64,000 bases of DNA. It comes from Mesorhizobium sp. YIM 152430 (lineage in GTDB: Bacteria; Pseudomonadota; Alphaproteobacteria; Rhizobiales; Rhizobiaceae). This document shows, in pieces, positions 38,145 through 47,696 of this stretch. The notes beneath the pieces were generated by a model, which was not told the DNA's origin, ran no database searches, and saw only the letters and a program-made list of their open reading frames with translations. Position 1 is the stretch's first letter. Each line of letters opens with the position of its first letter. The stretch spans positions 310,001 to 374,000 of the forward strand of contig NZ_JARGES010000027.1 in the NCBI RefSeq assembly GCF_029210365.1, in the 5' to 3' direction. A program made the translations under genes and the position numbers.

Positions 38145-38975
38145 ATGCACAGAATTGACGCGAACGGCGCCAGCATCCCGGCCATCGGTCTCGGCACCTG
38201 GACGCTTAAGGGCGAGGATTGTGCCGATCTCGTCGCCCATGCTCTCGAAATCGGCTACCGCCATCTCGACACGGCGGCCATGTATGGCAATGAGGCCGAT
38301 GTCGGCGAAGGACTGCGCCGGGCCGGGATCGCGCGAAACGAGGTCTTCCTCACCACCAAGGTCTGGTGGACCGACCTGGCCGCCGCCGATTTCCGACGCT
38401 CGGTCGAGCAGAGCCTAGAGCGTCTGAAGCTCGACGAGGTCGATCTTCTGCTGATCCACTGGCCGAACCCGGACATCCCGCTGGGCGAGACGATCGAGGC
38501 GCTCAATCAGGCCAGAAGCGACGGGCGGACGCGCCATATCGGCGTCTCGAACTTCCCGACCGGCCTCCTCTCCGAAGCGCTGGCGTTGTCTGATGCGCCG
38601 CTCGTCGCCAATCAGGTCGAGCATCATCCCTATCTGGACCAGTCGAAAGTCCATGCCGCCTGCGCCAAGGCCGGCATGGCGATGACGTCCTACTGCCCGC
38701 TGGCGCGCGGCGGCGACCTTTTCGCCGAGCCTGCCGTTGCGAATGCTGCGGCGGCGCACGGCAGGACGCCGGGTCAGGTCGTGCTGCGCTGGCACGTCCA
38801 GCAGGACGGCGTCGTCGCCATCCCGCGCACGACGCGCAAGCAACGGCTCGCCGAAAATCTCGACATCTTCGACTTTGCCCTGACCGGCGCCGAAATGGCC
38901 GCGATCTCGGGGCTTGCTGCGCGAAACGCCCGAATCTGCGACTTCGATTTCTCCCCGCAATGGGATGCCGCCTGA
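38145..38975 (+). CDS. Aldo/keto reductase (2,5-diketo-D-gluconate reductase type)
   Basis: 276 residues of the AKR (beta/alpha)8 family. The catalytic tetrad is visible: Asp42 and Tyr47 (RHLDTAAMYGNE), Lys72 (LTTKVWW) and His105 (LLIHWPNPD). SNFPTGLLSEAL, NQVEHHPYLDQ and a C-terminal AIPRTTRKQRLAENLDIFDF supply the substrate and NADPH phosphate contacts. Closest to DkgB/AKR5-type reductases, which reduce 2,5-diketogluconate, methylglyoxal and other aldehydes. Upstream is divergent; the MFS gene follows about 110 bases later. Confidence 0.9.
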   Translation: MHRIDANGASIPAIGLGTWTLKGEDCADLVAHALEIGYRHLDTAAMYGNEADVGEGLRRAGIARNEVFLTTKVWWTDLAAADFRRSVEQSLERLKLDEVDLLLIHWPNPDIPLGETIEALNQARSDGRTRHIGVSNFPTGLLSEALALSDAPLVANQVEHHPYLDQSKVHAACAKAGMAMTSYCPLARGGDLFAEPAVANAAAAHGRTPGQVVLRWHVQQDGVVAIPRTTRKQRLAENLDIFDFALTGAEMAAISGLAARNARICDFDFSPQWDAA

Positions 38976-39088
38976 GGAGTGGCAAACCGCTCATTGGTCC
39001 AGATGAAATTGCGTCACCCGATGACGATTTCCTTCTAACCCGATCACCGCCGCCGCCGCATAGCTCCTTCTGGATCAGGGAGGTAGCA

Positions 39089-40288
39089 GTGGTTGCGCAG
39101 GTCCGTCATCCGATCTGGCTTCCGGCCGCGCCCGCCGCCGGCGCACGCACCTTTGCGGTCCTCTTCACGCTGGAATCCTTCGCCCGCGCGTCGGTCGCAA
39201 GCGTCATACCGATCCAGGCCTATGAGCTTTTGCGCAGCGAGCAGGCCGTCTCGCTGACCTATACGCTCGTCGCTCTGCTTGGCCTGTCCGCTACCCTTTT
39301 CATGCCGCTCGCGATCGATCGTTTCGCACGCAGGCGCGTCTACACGGTGGGCGTCCTTCTCTTGGGGCTGGGCTCGCTTTGCCTGGTCACCGGCACGCTG
39401 GCCGGCCAGCTCGGCGGTATGCTTGCGCGCGTCATCGGCGCGTCGGCGCTGTCGATCACGCTCAACCTCTACATCATGGACCACATCCGCAAGACGCAGT
39501 TCATCCAGTCGGAATCGCTGCGCATGGCCTGGTCCACCATCGCCTGGACGTGCGGTCCGACGCTCGGCGTCACGCTCTATGCCCACTTCGGCTTGTGGGC
39601 GGCACACGGCGCCGTGGCGATGTTCGCGGCGGTCCTCCTGTGCTTTTTCTGGTATTTTCGCCTGTCGGACAATGCCGCCATTCGCCCCGGCAAGACCAGG
39701 CCCGCCAATCCGCTGGTCAATATCGGCCGCTTCGTCGCACAGCCGCGTCTCAGGCTCGCCTGGTTCATCGCCTTCGGCCGCTCCTGCTTCTGGACGAGCT
39801 TTTTCGTTTATGCGCCGCTCTTGATGGTGGTGACTGGACAGGGCAGCCTTGCCGGCGGGCTCATCGTCTCGGCCGGCAATGCGCTGCTTTTCACGGCACT
39901 CTTCTGGGGACGACTTGGCGCACGCTTCGGCGCGCGCCGCACGATGGCCGTGGCGTTTGGCGGCATGGCGATCGGGCTCACGGTCGCGGCGATCGCGGGC
40001 GAAACGTCTCCGTGGGTCGCCGGCGCGTTCCTGCTTGTCACGGCCTTCTTCGGCGTCGCGCTCGACGCGCTCGGCTCGGTCGTCTTCATGCGCGCCGTGC
40101 GTACCCATGAACGCGCGCAGATGACGGCGGTCTACCGCACCTATCTCGACCTGTCCGAATTGATGCCGCCGCTGGTCTATTCCATCATTCTGATCTTCTT
40201 CGGCCTCGGCGGCGTTTTCGCCTCGCTCGCGGTCCTGATGGCGGTCTGTGCGGTGGTGACGTGGCATTATCTGCCACGCCGCATCTGA
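39089..40288 (+). CDS. MFS transporter
   Basis: 399 residues with 12 predicted helices. Family segments include the loop 2-3 motif LFMPLAIDRFARRRVYTVGVLLLGLGSL and, in the second half, ALFWGRLGARFGARRTMAVAFGGMAIGL. Substrate unknown; no drug-specific motif recognised. The start is set at GTG 39089 because GGGAGG lies just upstream (39078-39083). The upstream in-frame extension into the aldo-keto reductase end is polar and not membrane-like. Convergent with the ABC permease gene with no gap at its 3' end. Confidence 0.85.
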   Translation: MVAQVRHPIWLPAAPAAGARTFAVLFTLESFARASVASVIPIQAYELLRSEQAVSLTYTLVALLGLSATLFMPLAIDRFARRRVYTVGVLLLGLGSLCLVTGTLAGQLGGMLARVIGASALSITLNLYIMDHIRKTQFIQSESLRMAWSTIAWTCGPTLGVTLYAHFGLWAAHGAVAMFAAVLLCFFWYFRLSDNAAIRPGKTRPANPLVNIGRFVAQPRLRLAWFIAFGRSCFWTSFFVYAPLLMVVTGQGSLAGGLIVSAGNALLFTALFWGRLGARFGARRTMAVAFGGMAIGLTVAAIAGETSPWVAGAFLLVTAFFGVALDALGSVVFMRAVRTHERAQMTAVYRTYLDLSELMPPLVYSIILIFFGLGGVFASLAVLMAVCAVVTWHYLPRRI

Positions 40289-41245
40289 CTACCGCCCGCG
40301 AATGCGCGGATCGAGCGCGTCGCGAATGCCGTCGCCGATATAGTTCACCGAAAGCACGGTGAGCGAGATCGCCAGTCCCGGCCAGATCACGCGCGACGGA
40401 TTGATCTGCATGAAGTTTACGCCGTCGAAGAGCAACCGGCCCCAGGTCGGGTAGTCCGACGGGAAACCGAGGCCGAGGAAACTCAGCGCCGATTCCGTGA
40501 TGATGGCGGTCGCTATGCCGAGTGTCGCCGACACCATGATCGGCGACAGGACGTTGGGCAGGATATGCCGGCTGATGATCCGCCTTTCGCGCGTGCCGAT
40601 GCTCTTGGCGGCGAGCACGAATTCCTGCTCCTTCACCGACAGCACCGCGCCGCGCACGATGCGCGCCGTCTGCATCCAGCTCGTGATGCCGATGACGAAG
40701 ACGATCAGCAGGAATATGCCCGTCTCCGGTCCGAAGGAACGCCGCAGCGTATCGCGGAAGAGCATGATGATGACGAGCAGAAGCGGCAGCAGAGGCAAGG
40801 CGAGGAACAGGTCCGTCAACCGCATCAGCGGACCTTCGAGCTTCCTGAAATAACCTGCCAGGACGCCGATTGCCGTGCCGAGCAACAGCGACAGAAGCAT
40901 CGCGGTTACCCCGACGGCAAGCGAGGTGCGCCCGCCGGCAAGGATTTGCGCGAAGGTATCCCGGCCCAGATTGTCGGTTCCCATCGGGTGTGCCCACGAC
41001 ACGCCGGCATTGCGTTCGCGCACATTGAGCGCCGAAGGATCGACGCCGTGGATCGAGGGGCCGAAGACGACCAGGAAGATGATCGTCAGGAAGACGATTG
41101 CGCCGATAACGCCGCCCTTGTGCTGGCGGAACTGGCGCCAGACATCGGCCGTCAGCGTGCGCTGCTTGCGCGGTTCGGCGGCGACGGGCGAGCCGGGCGC
41201 GGGCGGAATGACCTTTTCGGGTGCCATCGAGACCTGATCAGTCAT
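40289..41245 (-). CDS. Peptide-type ABC importer permease, DppC/OppC-like
   Basis: 318 residues. An N-terminal cytoplasmic stretch is followed by six transmembrane helices typical of the second permease. HPMGTDNLGRDTFAQILAGGRTSLAVG is the DppC/OppC N-terminal signature. EFVLAAKSIGTRERRIISRHILPN is the EAA loop that contacts the ATPases, and the end reads DPRIRGR. It forms the membrane channel with the DppB-like protein encoded upstream, overlapping it by eight bases. Last gene of the importer operon (ATPase-ATPase-binding protein-permease-permease). Confidence 0.92.
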   Translation of the reverse strand: MTDQVSMAPEKVIPPAPGSPVAAEPRKQRTLTADVWRQFRQHKGGVIGAIVFLTIIFLVVFGPSIHGVDPSALNVRERNAGVSWAHPMGTDNLGRDTFAQILAGGRTSLAVGVTAMLLSLLLGTAIGVLAGYFRKLEGPLMRLTDLFLALPLLPLLLVIIMLFRDTLRRSFGPETGIFLLIVFVIGITSWMQTARIVRGAVLSVKEQEFVLAAKSIGTRERRIISRHILPNVLSPIMVSATLGIATAIITESALSFLGLGFPSDYPTWGRLLFDGVNFMQINPSRVIWPGLAISLTVLSVNYIGDGIRDALDPRIRGR

Positions 41246-42251
41246 AGCGAATCCTCGGATCGAGAATGCCGTAAAGGATGTCGGCGATCAGGTTGCACAG
41301 GATGATGAGCACGGCGAAGATGAAGGTCAGCGTCTGAACGAGCGGAATGTCCGCGCCCTGGATCGCGATGATCAGTAGCTGGCCAAGCCCGTTCACCCGG
41401 AAGATCTGCTCGGTGATGATCGCGCCTGAAAAGATCGTCGGGATGCCGAGCGCGATGACGGTCACGACCGGGATCAGACTGTTGCGCAGCACGTGGACCA
41501 GCAGGACGACCTTCTCCTTCATGCCCTTGGCGCGGGCCGTGCGCACATAGTCCTGGTTGAGATTGTCGAGCATCGACGCGCGGACGAACCTGCTCAACTG
41601 GGCCGCGTTGTAGAGCGCCAGCACCATCACCGGCAGCACCATCTGGCGCACCTGTATCCAGAAACTGTTCCAGTCCGTCACACGATGCGTGGTGTCGTAG
41701 ATCGACGGGAACCAGCCGAGATAGACCGAGAAGACGACGATCAGCACCACGCCGGTGAAGAAGGTCGGGACCGAAAAGCCGACCATCGATACGAAGGTGC
41801 CGATCTGGTCGAACCAGGAATATTGCCGGTAGGCCGAGATGATGCCGACGGGCAGGGCGATCAGGATGCCGACGACATAGGACATGCCGACGACCCAGAG
41901 CGTCTGCGGCAGGCGCTCGACGATCAGGTCGACGACCGGGCTGCGCGTCGCCCAGGAGCGGATGCGCACGCGCTCGGCCGAATTGCCGATCTCGATGCCG
42001 AAAGCCTGCTGGATGAAATTGAGCGGTTCGGCCACGAAGAACTGCTGCAACCACTTGAGATAGCGGATGTGAAACGGCTCGCCCAGACCGAGGGACATGC
42101 GGATCTGCTCGCGCACCTCAGGCGGGATCGTCAGCGGCAGGTTGCCGGTCGGATCGTTCGGCGCAAGGTCGAGCAGCGCGAAAATGATGAAGCTGATGAC
42201 GAACAATGTCGGCACCGCGAACATCAGGCGCCTCAGCGTATAGTGAAACAT
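41238..42251 (-). CDS. Peptide-type ABC importer permease, DppB/OppB-like
   Basis: 337 residues. The N-terminal signature MFHYTLRRLMFAVPTLFVISFIIFALLDLAPNDP is typical. Further helices and the EAA loop DYVRTARAKGMKEKVVLLVHVLRNSLIPVVTVI follow, ending DILYGILDPRIRYD. An unusually long segment between helices 1 and 2 (about residues 45-120) is found in the subgroup of DppB permeases near peptide/nickel or opine-type importers. Partner of the DppC-like permease with an eight-base overlap. A strong hairpin lies between it and the binding-protein gene upstream. Confidence 0.92.
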   Translation of the reverse strand: MFHYTLRRLMFAVPTLFVISFIIFALLDLAPNDPTGNLPLTIPPEVREQIRMSLGLGEPFHIRYLKWLQQFFVAEPLNFIQQAFGIEIGNSAERVRIRSWATRSPVVDLIVERLPQTLWVVGMSYVVGILIALPVGIISAYRQYSWFDQIGTFVSMVGFSVPTFFTGVVLIVVFSVYLGWFPSIYDTTHRVTDWNSFWIQVRQMVLPVMVLALYNAAQLSRFVRASMLDNLNQDYVRTARAKGMKEKVVLLVHVLRNSLIPVVTVIALGIPTIFSGAIITEQIFRVNGLGQLLIIAIQGADIPLVQTLTFIFAVLIILCNLIADILYGILDPRIRYD

Positions 42252-42305
42252 GTGACCGAACTCCGGCCGACGCGTTCAGACGCGCGGCTTTGCTTCATGC
42301 CCGTC

Positions 42306-42338
42306 AAAAGGCATCCGCATGGGTCACATGCGGATGCC
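42306..42338 (-). terminator. Intercistronic hairpin/attenuator after the ABC binding-protein gene
   Basis: A perfect 12-bp stem GGCATCCGCATG/CATGCGGATGCC with a 5-base loop is followed on the minus strand by TTTTG. It lies 10 bases past the binding-protein stop and 59 bases before the dppB-like start. It probably causes partial termination or protects the upstream mRNA, raising binding protein over permease. Confidence 0.8.
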
Positions 42339-42348
42339 GGTTTCGGGT

Positions 42349-44055
42349 CTATTCAGCGCGGGTCCAGTCGGCCGCGTTCCACAGCTCGGAGTCCCATGAA
42401 TTCATCAGGACGCCGTTGAGTGTCATCGCCCTTGCGGAAACGTCACCACGGTGGACGAGTGGGATATGCGCGCCTTCATTGGTCAGGATATCGTTCATCT
42501 GGATGGCGAGCGCCTGGCGCTCCTCGAGCGGAGCCGTCTCACCCATCTTCTTGACCAGCGCGTCATATTCCTCCGAGCAGAACCGGGGAATGTTGGCGCC
42601 CAGCCAGCCATTCTGCGGCTTCGGAGCGTCTGCGCAGATCCATTCGGCCATGTATTTCTCGGGATCGGTTCCGTCGAAATTGTTGGTGTACATCTCGACA
42701 TCGGCAAAAAACTTCTGGAACGTGTCAGGGCTTGCCGGATCGCCGCCGAAGAAGACCGCCGCATCGATATTGCGCAATTCGGTCTCGACGCCGATCTGCT
42801 GCCACATGTCCTTGACGAGCGCCTGCGTCGCCTGACGCACCGAGTTTGTCGAGGTTTGGTAGAGGATCGACAGGCGAACGCCGTCCTTCTCGCGGATACC
42901 GTCGCCACCCGGCATCCAGCCGGCCTCGTCGAGCAGGCGGTTGGCTTCCTCGATGTCCTGCGTCAGGCACCAGTCGACATTGGTCGATGCGTAGGCTTCC
43001 GGCGCCGGCAGGATGTTGCAGGTCGGACGTCCCGTCTCGCCATAGCCCGCTTCCACGATGAGTTCGCGGTCGAGCGAGATGGACAGCGCGCGGCGAACGG
43101 CCGGATCGGACAGGAACGGATGCGGCCCTGCCTCGACGGTCGAGCGATCGGCGCCCTTGTCCGGGCTCGGATCGGTCATGTTGAGGTTGATGCGTTCGAC
43201 GGACGTGCCGAAGGACGAAATCAGTTCGCCGCGTCCGGCAGCTTCCATCTGCGCCAGGATTTCCGGCTCGACCTGAAGGTTCCAGGCATAATCGAATTCG
43301 CCGGTTTCGAGCACCGCGCGCGCCGCCGAGGCTGCATCGCCACCGCCCTTGAGCGTCACCGTCGCGAATGCTGGTTTGGCCGCATCGCGATAATTCGGAT
43401 TGGCTTCCAGCTCGATCACGTCATTGGCGGCAAAGCGCGTGACGACGAACGGACCGGTGCCGATCGGGCCGAAATTGGCCTCCGTGCATTCGGGTGCGCG
43501 CGCACCAACGCAGTTTTCGAATTGCGCCTTCTGGATGATCGGTGATTGAGCGCCGACGAACGGGCCATAGGGATAAGGCTTGGCGACCGAGAAATTGACC
43601 TTGACCGTGCGTTCGTCGACGGCCTCGACGCTCTCGACGTCGGTGAAGTTCGCGACCTGCTGGCAGCCGCCATCTTCGGCCATGCAGTATTCGGCGGTGA
43701 ACTTGACGTCTTCCGCCGTCACCGGCGTACCGTCGGACCACATCAGTCCTTCGGAGATGACCCAGGTGATCGACCTCAGGTCTTCGGCGACACCGCCATT
43801 TTCCACCGTCGGGATTTCGTCAACGAGGGCAGGGACCATCTCGCCCTTCTCGTTGAACTTGGCCAGCGGCTCGATGATCAGCGAGGAGCCTTCGACATCC
43901 TTCGTGCCGCCCGAAAGGAACGGATTGAGGATCGAGACAGCCTGCCAGTAGAGAATGTTGAGATGGCCGTCGCTGCCGCGCTCGGCCTGGGCGGCGCCGG
44001 CCGTCATGGCGATGGCTGCTGCCGTTCCCGTCAGGAAAATCGTCAGTTTCTTCAT
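42349..44055 (-). CDS. Peptide-type ABC importer substrate-binding protein (SBP_bac_5)
   Basis: 568 residues with a Sec signal peptide (MKKLTIFLTGTAAAIAMTAGAAQA). The mature protein fits SBP family 5: LNILYWQAVSILNPFLSGGTKDVEG at the N-terminus, WSDGTPVTAEDVKFTAEYCMAED, VRRALSISLDRELIV and the C-terminal IPLVHRGDVSARAMTLNGVLMNSWDSE. Ligand unknown: peptides, opines, nickel chelates or sugars are all possible. AAGGGGAA six bases upstream supports this ATG over one 20 codons earlier. It lies between the two ATPase genes and the two permease genes. Confidence 0.9.
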   Translation of the reverse strand: MKKLTIFLTGTAAAIAMTAGAAQAERGSDGHLNILYWQAVSILNPFLSGGTKDVEGSSLIIEPLAKFNEKGEMVPALVDEIPTVENGGVAEDLRSITWVISEGLMWSDGTPVTAEDVKFTAEYCMAEDGGCQQVANFTDVESVEAVDERTVKVNFSVAKPYPYGPFVGAQSPIIQKAQFENCVGARAPECTEANFGPIGTGPFVVTRFAANDVIELEANPNYRDAAKPAFATVTLKGGGDAASAARAVLETGEFDYAWNLQVEPEILAQMEAAGRGELISSFGTSVERINLNMTDPSPDKGADRSTVEAGPHPFLSDPAVRRALSISLDRELIVEAGYGETGRPTCNILPAPEAYASTNVDWCLTQDIEEANRLLDEAGWMPGGDGIREKDGVRLSILYQTSTNSVRQATQALVKDMWQQIGVETELRNIDAAVFFGGDPASPDTFQKFFADVEMYTNNFDGTDPEKYMAEWICADAPKPQNGWLGANIPRFCSEEYDALVKKMGETAPLEERQALAIQMNDILTNEGAHIPLVHRGDVSARAMTLNGVLMNSWDSELWNAADWTRAE

Positions 44056-44142
44056 TGCATTTCCCCTTACGATATTATTGATTTTGCTGGTCTTTCGCAT
44101 CGCTTTGGCTCCCATCCTCCACGGTGCGACATGCGGAAATTC

Positions 44143-45183
44143 CTACGTCGTGCTCGACGCCTCTCCTCCTTCGATACGATGACATGCGGCAAAATGGCCT
44201 GGCTGCACCTCGCGCCAGGCCGGTTCCTCGACCCGGCAGCGGTCGAAGACCTCCGGGCAGCGTGTGCAGAAGCGGCATCCTGCCGGCGGGTTGGCCGGAT
44301 CGGGAATGTCGCCCGTCAGGATGATGCGGCGCCGGTTCGCCTCGATCTTCGGATCGGGGACAGGCACGGCGGACAAAAGCGCCTTGGTGTAGGGATGCTT
44401 CGGCGACGCGAACAGGGTCTCGACATCGGCCAGTTCGACCATCTTGCCGAGATACATCACCGCGACGCGGTCGGCGATGTGCTTGACCATGGAAAGGTCG
44501 TGGCTGATGAAAAGATAGGTCAGACCGAGCTTGGCCTGCAAATCCTCCAGCAGGTTCACCACCTGCGCCTGGATGGAAACGTCGAGTGCCGCGATCGGCT
44601 CGTCGCAGACGATGAATTCGGGATCGAGCGCGAGCGCCCGTGCGATGCCGATTCGCTGGCGCTGCCCGCCGGAAAATTCGTGCGGATAACGGTTGACGTA
44701 GTCGGGGTTCATCCCGACCGCATCGAGCAGTTCGCGCACCCGCGCCTTGCGGCCCTTGGCGTCCATCACGCCATGTTCGACGAGCGGTTCGGCGATGATC
44801 GCGCCGACGGTCATGCGCGGGTTGAGCGAAGCCTGCGGATCCTGGAAGATCATCTGCATCCGGGGACGCTGACGCCGCAGGGCATCGCCTTCGAGCGACG
44901 CGATGTCGGTGCCGTCGAAGACGATCCTGCCGTCGCTGGCGCGGTAGAGCCGCAGCAGAGCGCGGCCCGTGGTCGACTTGCCGCAGCCCGATTCCCCGAC
45001 GAGACCCAGCGTTTCGCCCTTCTTGATGTCGAAGGAGAGCCCGTCGACGGCCCGTACCGCCCCGGCCTTGCGGCGCAGGATGCCCTTGTGGATCGGAAAA
45101 TGGACTTTGAGATTGTCGATCGCGACCAGCGTCCGGTCGGTCGGGGCATGATGCGCGGCGCGTTCAATCGTCTCAGCCGACAT
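44143..45183 (-). CDS. Peptide-type ABC importer ATPase, DppF/OppF-like
   Basis: 346 residues. Walker A is [15 protein letters not shown], the ABC signature [15 protein letters not shown], Walker [14 protein letters not shown], and the switch His is in [15 protein letters not shown]. The C-terminal oligopeptide-transporter extension [16 protein letters not shown] may carry a cysteine cluster (a 4Fe-4S site has been shown in some homologues). It partners the DppD-like ATPase encoded directly upstream with an 11-base overlap. Confidence 0.93.
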   Translation of the reverse strand: MSAETIERAAHHAPTDRTLVAIDNLKVHFPIHKGILRRKAGAVRAVDGLSFDIKKGETLGLVGESGCGKSTTGRALLRLYRASDGRIVFDGTDIASLEGDALRRQRPRMQMIFQDPQASLNPRMTVGAIIAEPLVEHGVMDAKGRKARVRELLDAVGMNPDYVNRYPHEFSGGQRQRIGIARALALDPEFIVCDEPIAALDVSIQAQVVNLLEDLQAKLGLTYLFISHDLSMVKHIADRVAVMYLGKMVELADVETLFASPKHPYTKALLSAVPVPDPKIEANRRRIILTGDIPDPANPPAGCRFCTRCPEVFDRCRVEEPAWREVQPGHFAACHRIEGGEASSTT

Positions 45184-46165
45184 CGCGCGCGCCTCCGGTT
45201 TCCGGGTCCCACCAGCAGGCCGAGCGATGATCCCCCTTGACGGCGATCAGCGGCGGATTCTGTCTCAGGCATTTGTCGAAGACATGACTGCAGCGCGCGG
45301 AAAACGGACAGAAATCCGGCTGGTTCAAAAGCAGGGGCGGCTGACCGGCGATCGAGCGCAGCTTTTCGTGCGCCTGGTGGCTGCCGGGCAAGGAATCGAG
45401 CAGCGCGCGCGTATAGGGATGCTGCGGATCGTCGAAAAGATCCCCGACCGCCGCATGTTCGACGATCTGGCCGCCATACATGACGACGATCCGGTCGGCG
45501 ATGCCGGCCGCCACGCCCAGATCATGCGTGATCCAGATGATCGCCATGCCGAGCTTGTGACGCAGTTCCTTGATCAGCTCGAGAATCTGCGCCTGAACCG
45601 TCACGTCGAGCGCGGTCGTCGGTTCGTCGGCGATCAGCACTTTCGGATCGCAGGCAAGCGCGATGGCGATGACGACGCGCTGGCGCATTCCGCCGGAAAA
45701 CTGGTGCGGATAGTCGTCGATGCGCTGGCCGGCCGCCGGTATGCCGACGAGTTCGAGAAGCTCGATGGCCCGCTTGCGGGCCTGCTTCCTCGACAGGCCC
45801 ATATGCTCGCGCAGCGGCTCCATGATCTGGTAGCCGACGGTGAACACGGGGTTGAGCGAGGTCATCGGGTCCTGGAAGACGAAGCCGATGCGCGAGCCGC
45901 GCACCTGGCGGATCTGCGAAGCCTTCAGCTTGATGAGATCCTGGCCCTGGAAAGTCACCTTGCCCGACGCGATTTCGGCGGGCGGCATCGGCAGGAGCTG
46001 CATCAGCGACATCATCGCCACGCTCTTGCCCGATCCGCTTTCGCCGACCACGGCGAGGAGTTCGCCTTCGTCCAGATGGAAGCTGATGCCGTTGACGGCG
46101 TGAACCACACCGTCCTGGGTGTGGAAGTGAGTACGCAAATCGCGAACTTCGAGGACCTGGCTTAT
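45173..46165 (-). CDS. Peptide-type ABC importer ATPase, DppD/OppD-like, with an anomalous start
   Basis: Walker A is [15 protein letters not shown], the signature [15 protein letters not shown], Walker [14 protein letters not shown], and the C-terminal extension is [16 protein letters not shown]. The first acceptable start codon in frame is a TTG (46136-46138), giving [15 protein letters not shown]. The nine codons before it encode [10 protein letters not shown], exactly the first beta-strand expected of DppD proteins (usually MS-LLEVRDL). The codon at the expected start is ATA, and the frame is closed by TGA three codons further upstream. I give the longer version; the conservative one ends at 46138 (321 residues). 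First gene of the importer operon. Confidence 0.85.
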   Translation of the reverse strand: MSQVLEVRDLRTHFHTQDGVVHAVNGISFHLDEGELLAVVGESGSGKSVAMMSLMQLLPMPPAEIASGKVTFQGQDLIKLKASQIRQVRGSRIGFVFQDPMTSLNPVFTVGYQIMEPLREHMGLSRKQARKRAIELLELVGIPAAGQRIDDYPHQFSGGMRQRVVIAIALACDPKVLIADEPTTALDVTVQAQILELIKELRHKLGMAIIWITHDLGVAAGIADRIVVMYGGQIVEHAAVGDLFDDPQHPYTRALLDSLPGSHQAHEKLRSIAGQPPLLLNQPDFCPFSARCSHVFDKCLRQNPPLIAVKGDHRSACWWDPETGGARDVG

Positions 46166-46319
46166 CGTATCTACTCACGAAACGGGCTGCGGTGAGCAGC
46201 GGCTGCGGGCAATCGAAAAGTCGTCTTGCCCGCATGTGAGCATCGCCGCTCGCGCATTTCAAGCCGGGAATCGAGCAATTTCGCCGGTTGCGGAATTTTT
46301 GATCAGCTATGCTGATTTA

Positions 46320-47624
46320 TCAGACGGTTACGGGCTGTCGGACACGTTCCTTTCCGCCGAAGACACGCAGATAGCGCTCGATTTCGCCCGCGTCGCCCGT
46401 CGCCTTTTCCGGATTGTCGGAAAGCTTCACCGCCGGCCGGCCATTGACCGATGTCACCTTGCAGACGAGCGAGATCGCCTTCAGCGCTTCGTTGCGTTCC
46501 GGCGCGCAGTCGTGGAAATCGTTGGTCAGGTTCGTTCCCCAGCCGAACGCCATGCGCACGCGGCCATTGAAATGCAGATAGGCCCGTTCGATCGTGTCCA
46601 CGTCGAGCCCGTCGGAAAAGATGATCAGCTTTTCCTGCGGATCGACACCGCGCTCCTTCCACCAGCGGATGATGCGCTCCCCGCCCTCGATGGCCGGTGC
46701 GCTGTCGGGCCGGAAACCCGTCCACTGGCCGACCCAGTCCGGCGCGCCGCGCAGGAAGGATTCGGTGCCGAATGCGTCGGGCAGGACGATCAGGAGGTTG
46801 CCGCCATAATAGCTTTGCCAGTCCTGCAGCACGCGATAGGGCGCGCTCATGAGTTCGGCATCCGAATTCGCCATCGCCGCCAGCACCATCGGCAGTTCGT
46901 GCGCGTTGGTGCCGAGCGCCTCGAGGTCGGTGTCCATGGCCAGAAGAACGTTCGACGTGCCGGTCAGGGAAGGGCCGATCCCTTCCTTCAGGGCTTCAAC
47001 GCACCAGCGCTGCCATAGATGCGAATGCCTTCGTCTGGTGCCGAAATCGGAAATGCGCAAATCGGGATAGGCGCGCAGCCGCTCGACCTTTTCCCAGACG
47101 CGTGCCTTCGCCCGCGCATAGGTGACGTCCAGCGCGAAGCGACCCATCGATTTCAGCGCCGCGCGCGAGCGCAACTCGTTGATGATCGCGAGTGCCGGGA
47201 TTTCCCACATCGTCGTGTCGTGCCAGCGGCCGTGGAACGTCAGCTCGAACTGCCCGTCTTTGCGGGTCAGCTCGTATTCCGGCAGCCGGAAATCGGCCAG
47301 CCAGCGCAGGAAGTCGTGCCGGAAGATCTGGCTCTTGCCGTAGAAGGTGTTGCCGCCGAGCCAGATCATCTCCTTCTTGGAGAACCGCAGTGAGCGGGCA
47401 TGGTCGAGTTGCGCGCGCAGTTCCCCCTCGTCGATCTCGTCGGCGAGGCGCACGGATTTCGTCCGGTTGATCAGCGTGAAGGTCGCATCCACATTCGGAT
47501 AGACGCCCCGGATCATCTGCAGCATCAGCAGCTTGTAGAAATCCGTATCCAGCAGGCTGCGGATGATGGGGTCGAGCTTCCAGGTGTGGTTGTAGACCCG
47601 GCGCGCGATGTCGGTCTTGATCAT
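46320..47624 (-). CDS. pncB: Nicotinate phosphoribosyltransferase PncB
   Basis: 434 residues, the normal length for bacterial PncB. The N-terminal segment [16 protein letters not shown], the phospho-histidine region [24 protein letters not shown] and the phosphate-binding part [36 protein letters not shown] are characteristic. It makes nicotinate mononucleotide from nicotinate and PRPP in NAD salvage, with ATP hydrolysis. The next minus-strand gene downstream is the ABC importer, after about 155 bases; no functional link is evident. Confidence 0.95.
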   Translation of the reverse strand: MIKTDIARRVYNHTWKLDPIIRSLLDTDFYKLLMLQMIRGVYPNVDATFTLINRTKSVRLADEIDEGELRAQLDHARSLRFSKKEMIWLGGNTFYGKSQIFRHDFLRWLADFRLPEYELTRKDGQFELTFHGRWHDTTMWEIPALAIINELRSRAALKSMGRFALDVTYARAKARVWEKVERLRAYPDLRISDFGTRRRHSHLWQRWCVEALKEGIGPSLTGTSNVLLAMDTDLEALGTNAHELPMVLAAMANSDAELMSAPYRVLQDWQSYYGGNLLIVLPDAFGTESFLRGAPDWVGQWTGFRPDSAPAIEGGERIIRWWKERGVDPQEKLIIFSDGLDVDTIERAYLHFNGRVRMAFGWGTNLTNDFHDCAPERNEALKAISLVCKVTSVNGRPAVKLSDNPEKATGDAGEIERYLRVFGGKERVRQPVTV

Positions 47625-47696
47625 GATGCGTGTCTTTTCCCTCAGCGCCTTGGGCGCTCCTTGGGAAGGCCAGCACGAAAGCTGGCCAAACTCAAG

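Noticed and set aside
46204-46234. 9-bp dyad TGCGGGCAA/TTGCCCGCA downstream of pncB
   Set aside because: The 13-base loop and lack of a T-run make it a weak terminator, and it is not repeated elsewhere; it could be an operator of the importer operon but there is no second line of evidence.
46302-46316. ATCAGC-TAT-GCTGAT hairpin just after pncB
   Set aside because: Only six base pairs, AT-rich, followed by CAAAAATT on the transcribed strand; too weak to call a terminator.
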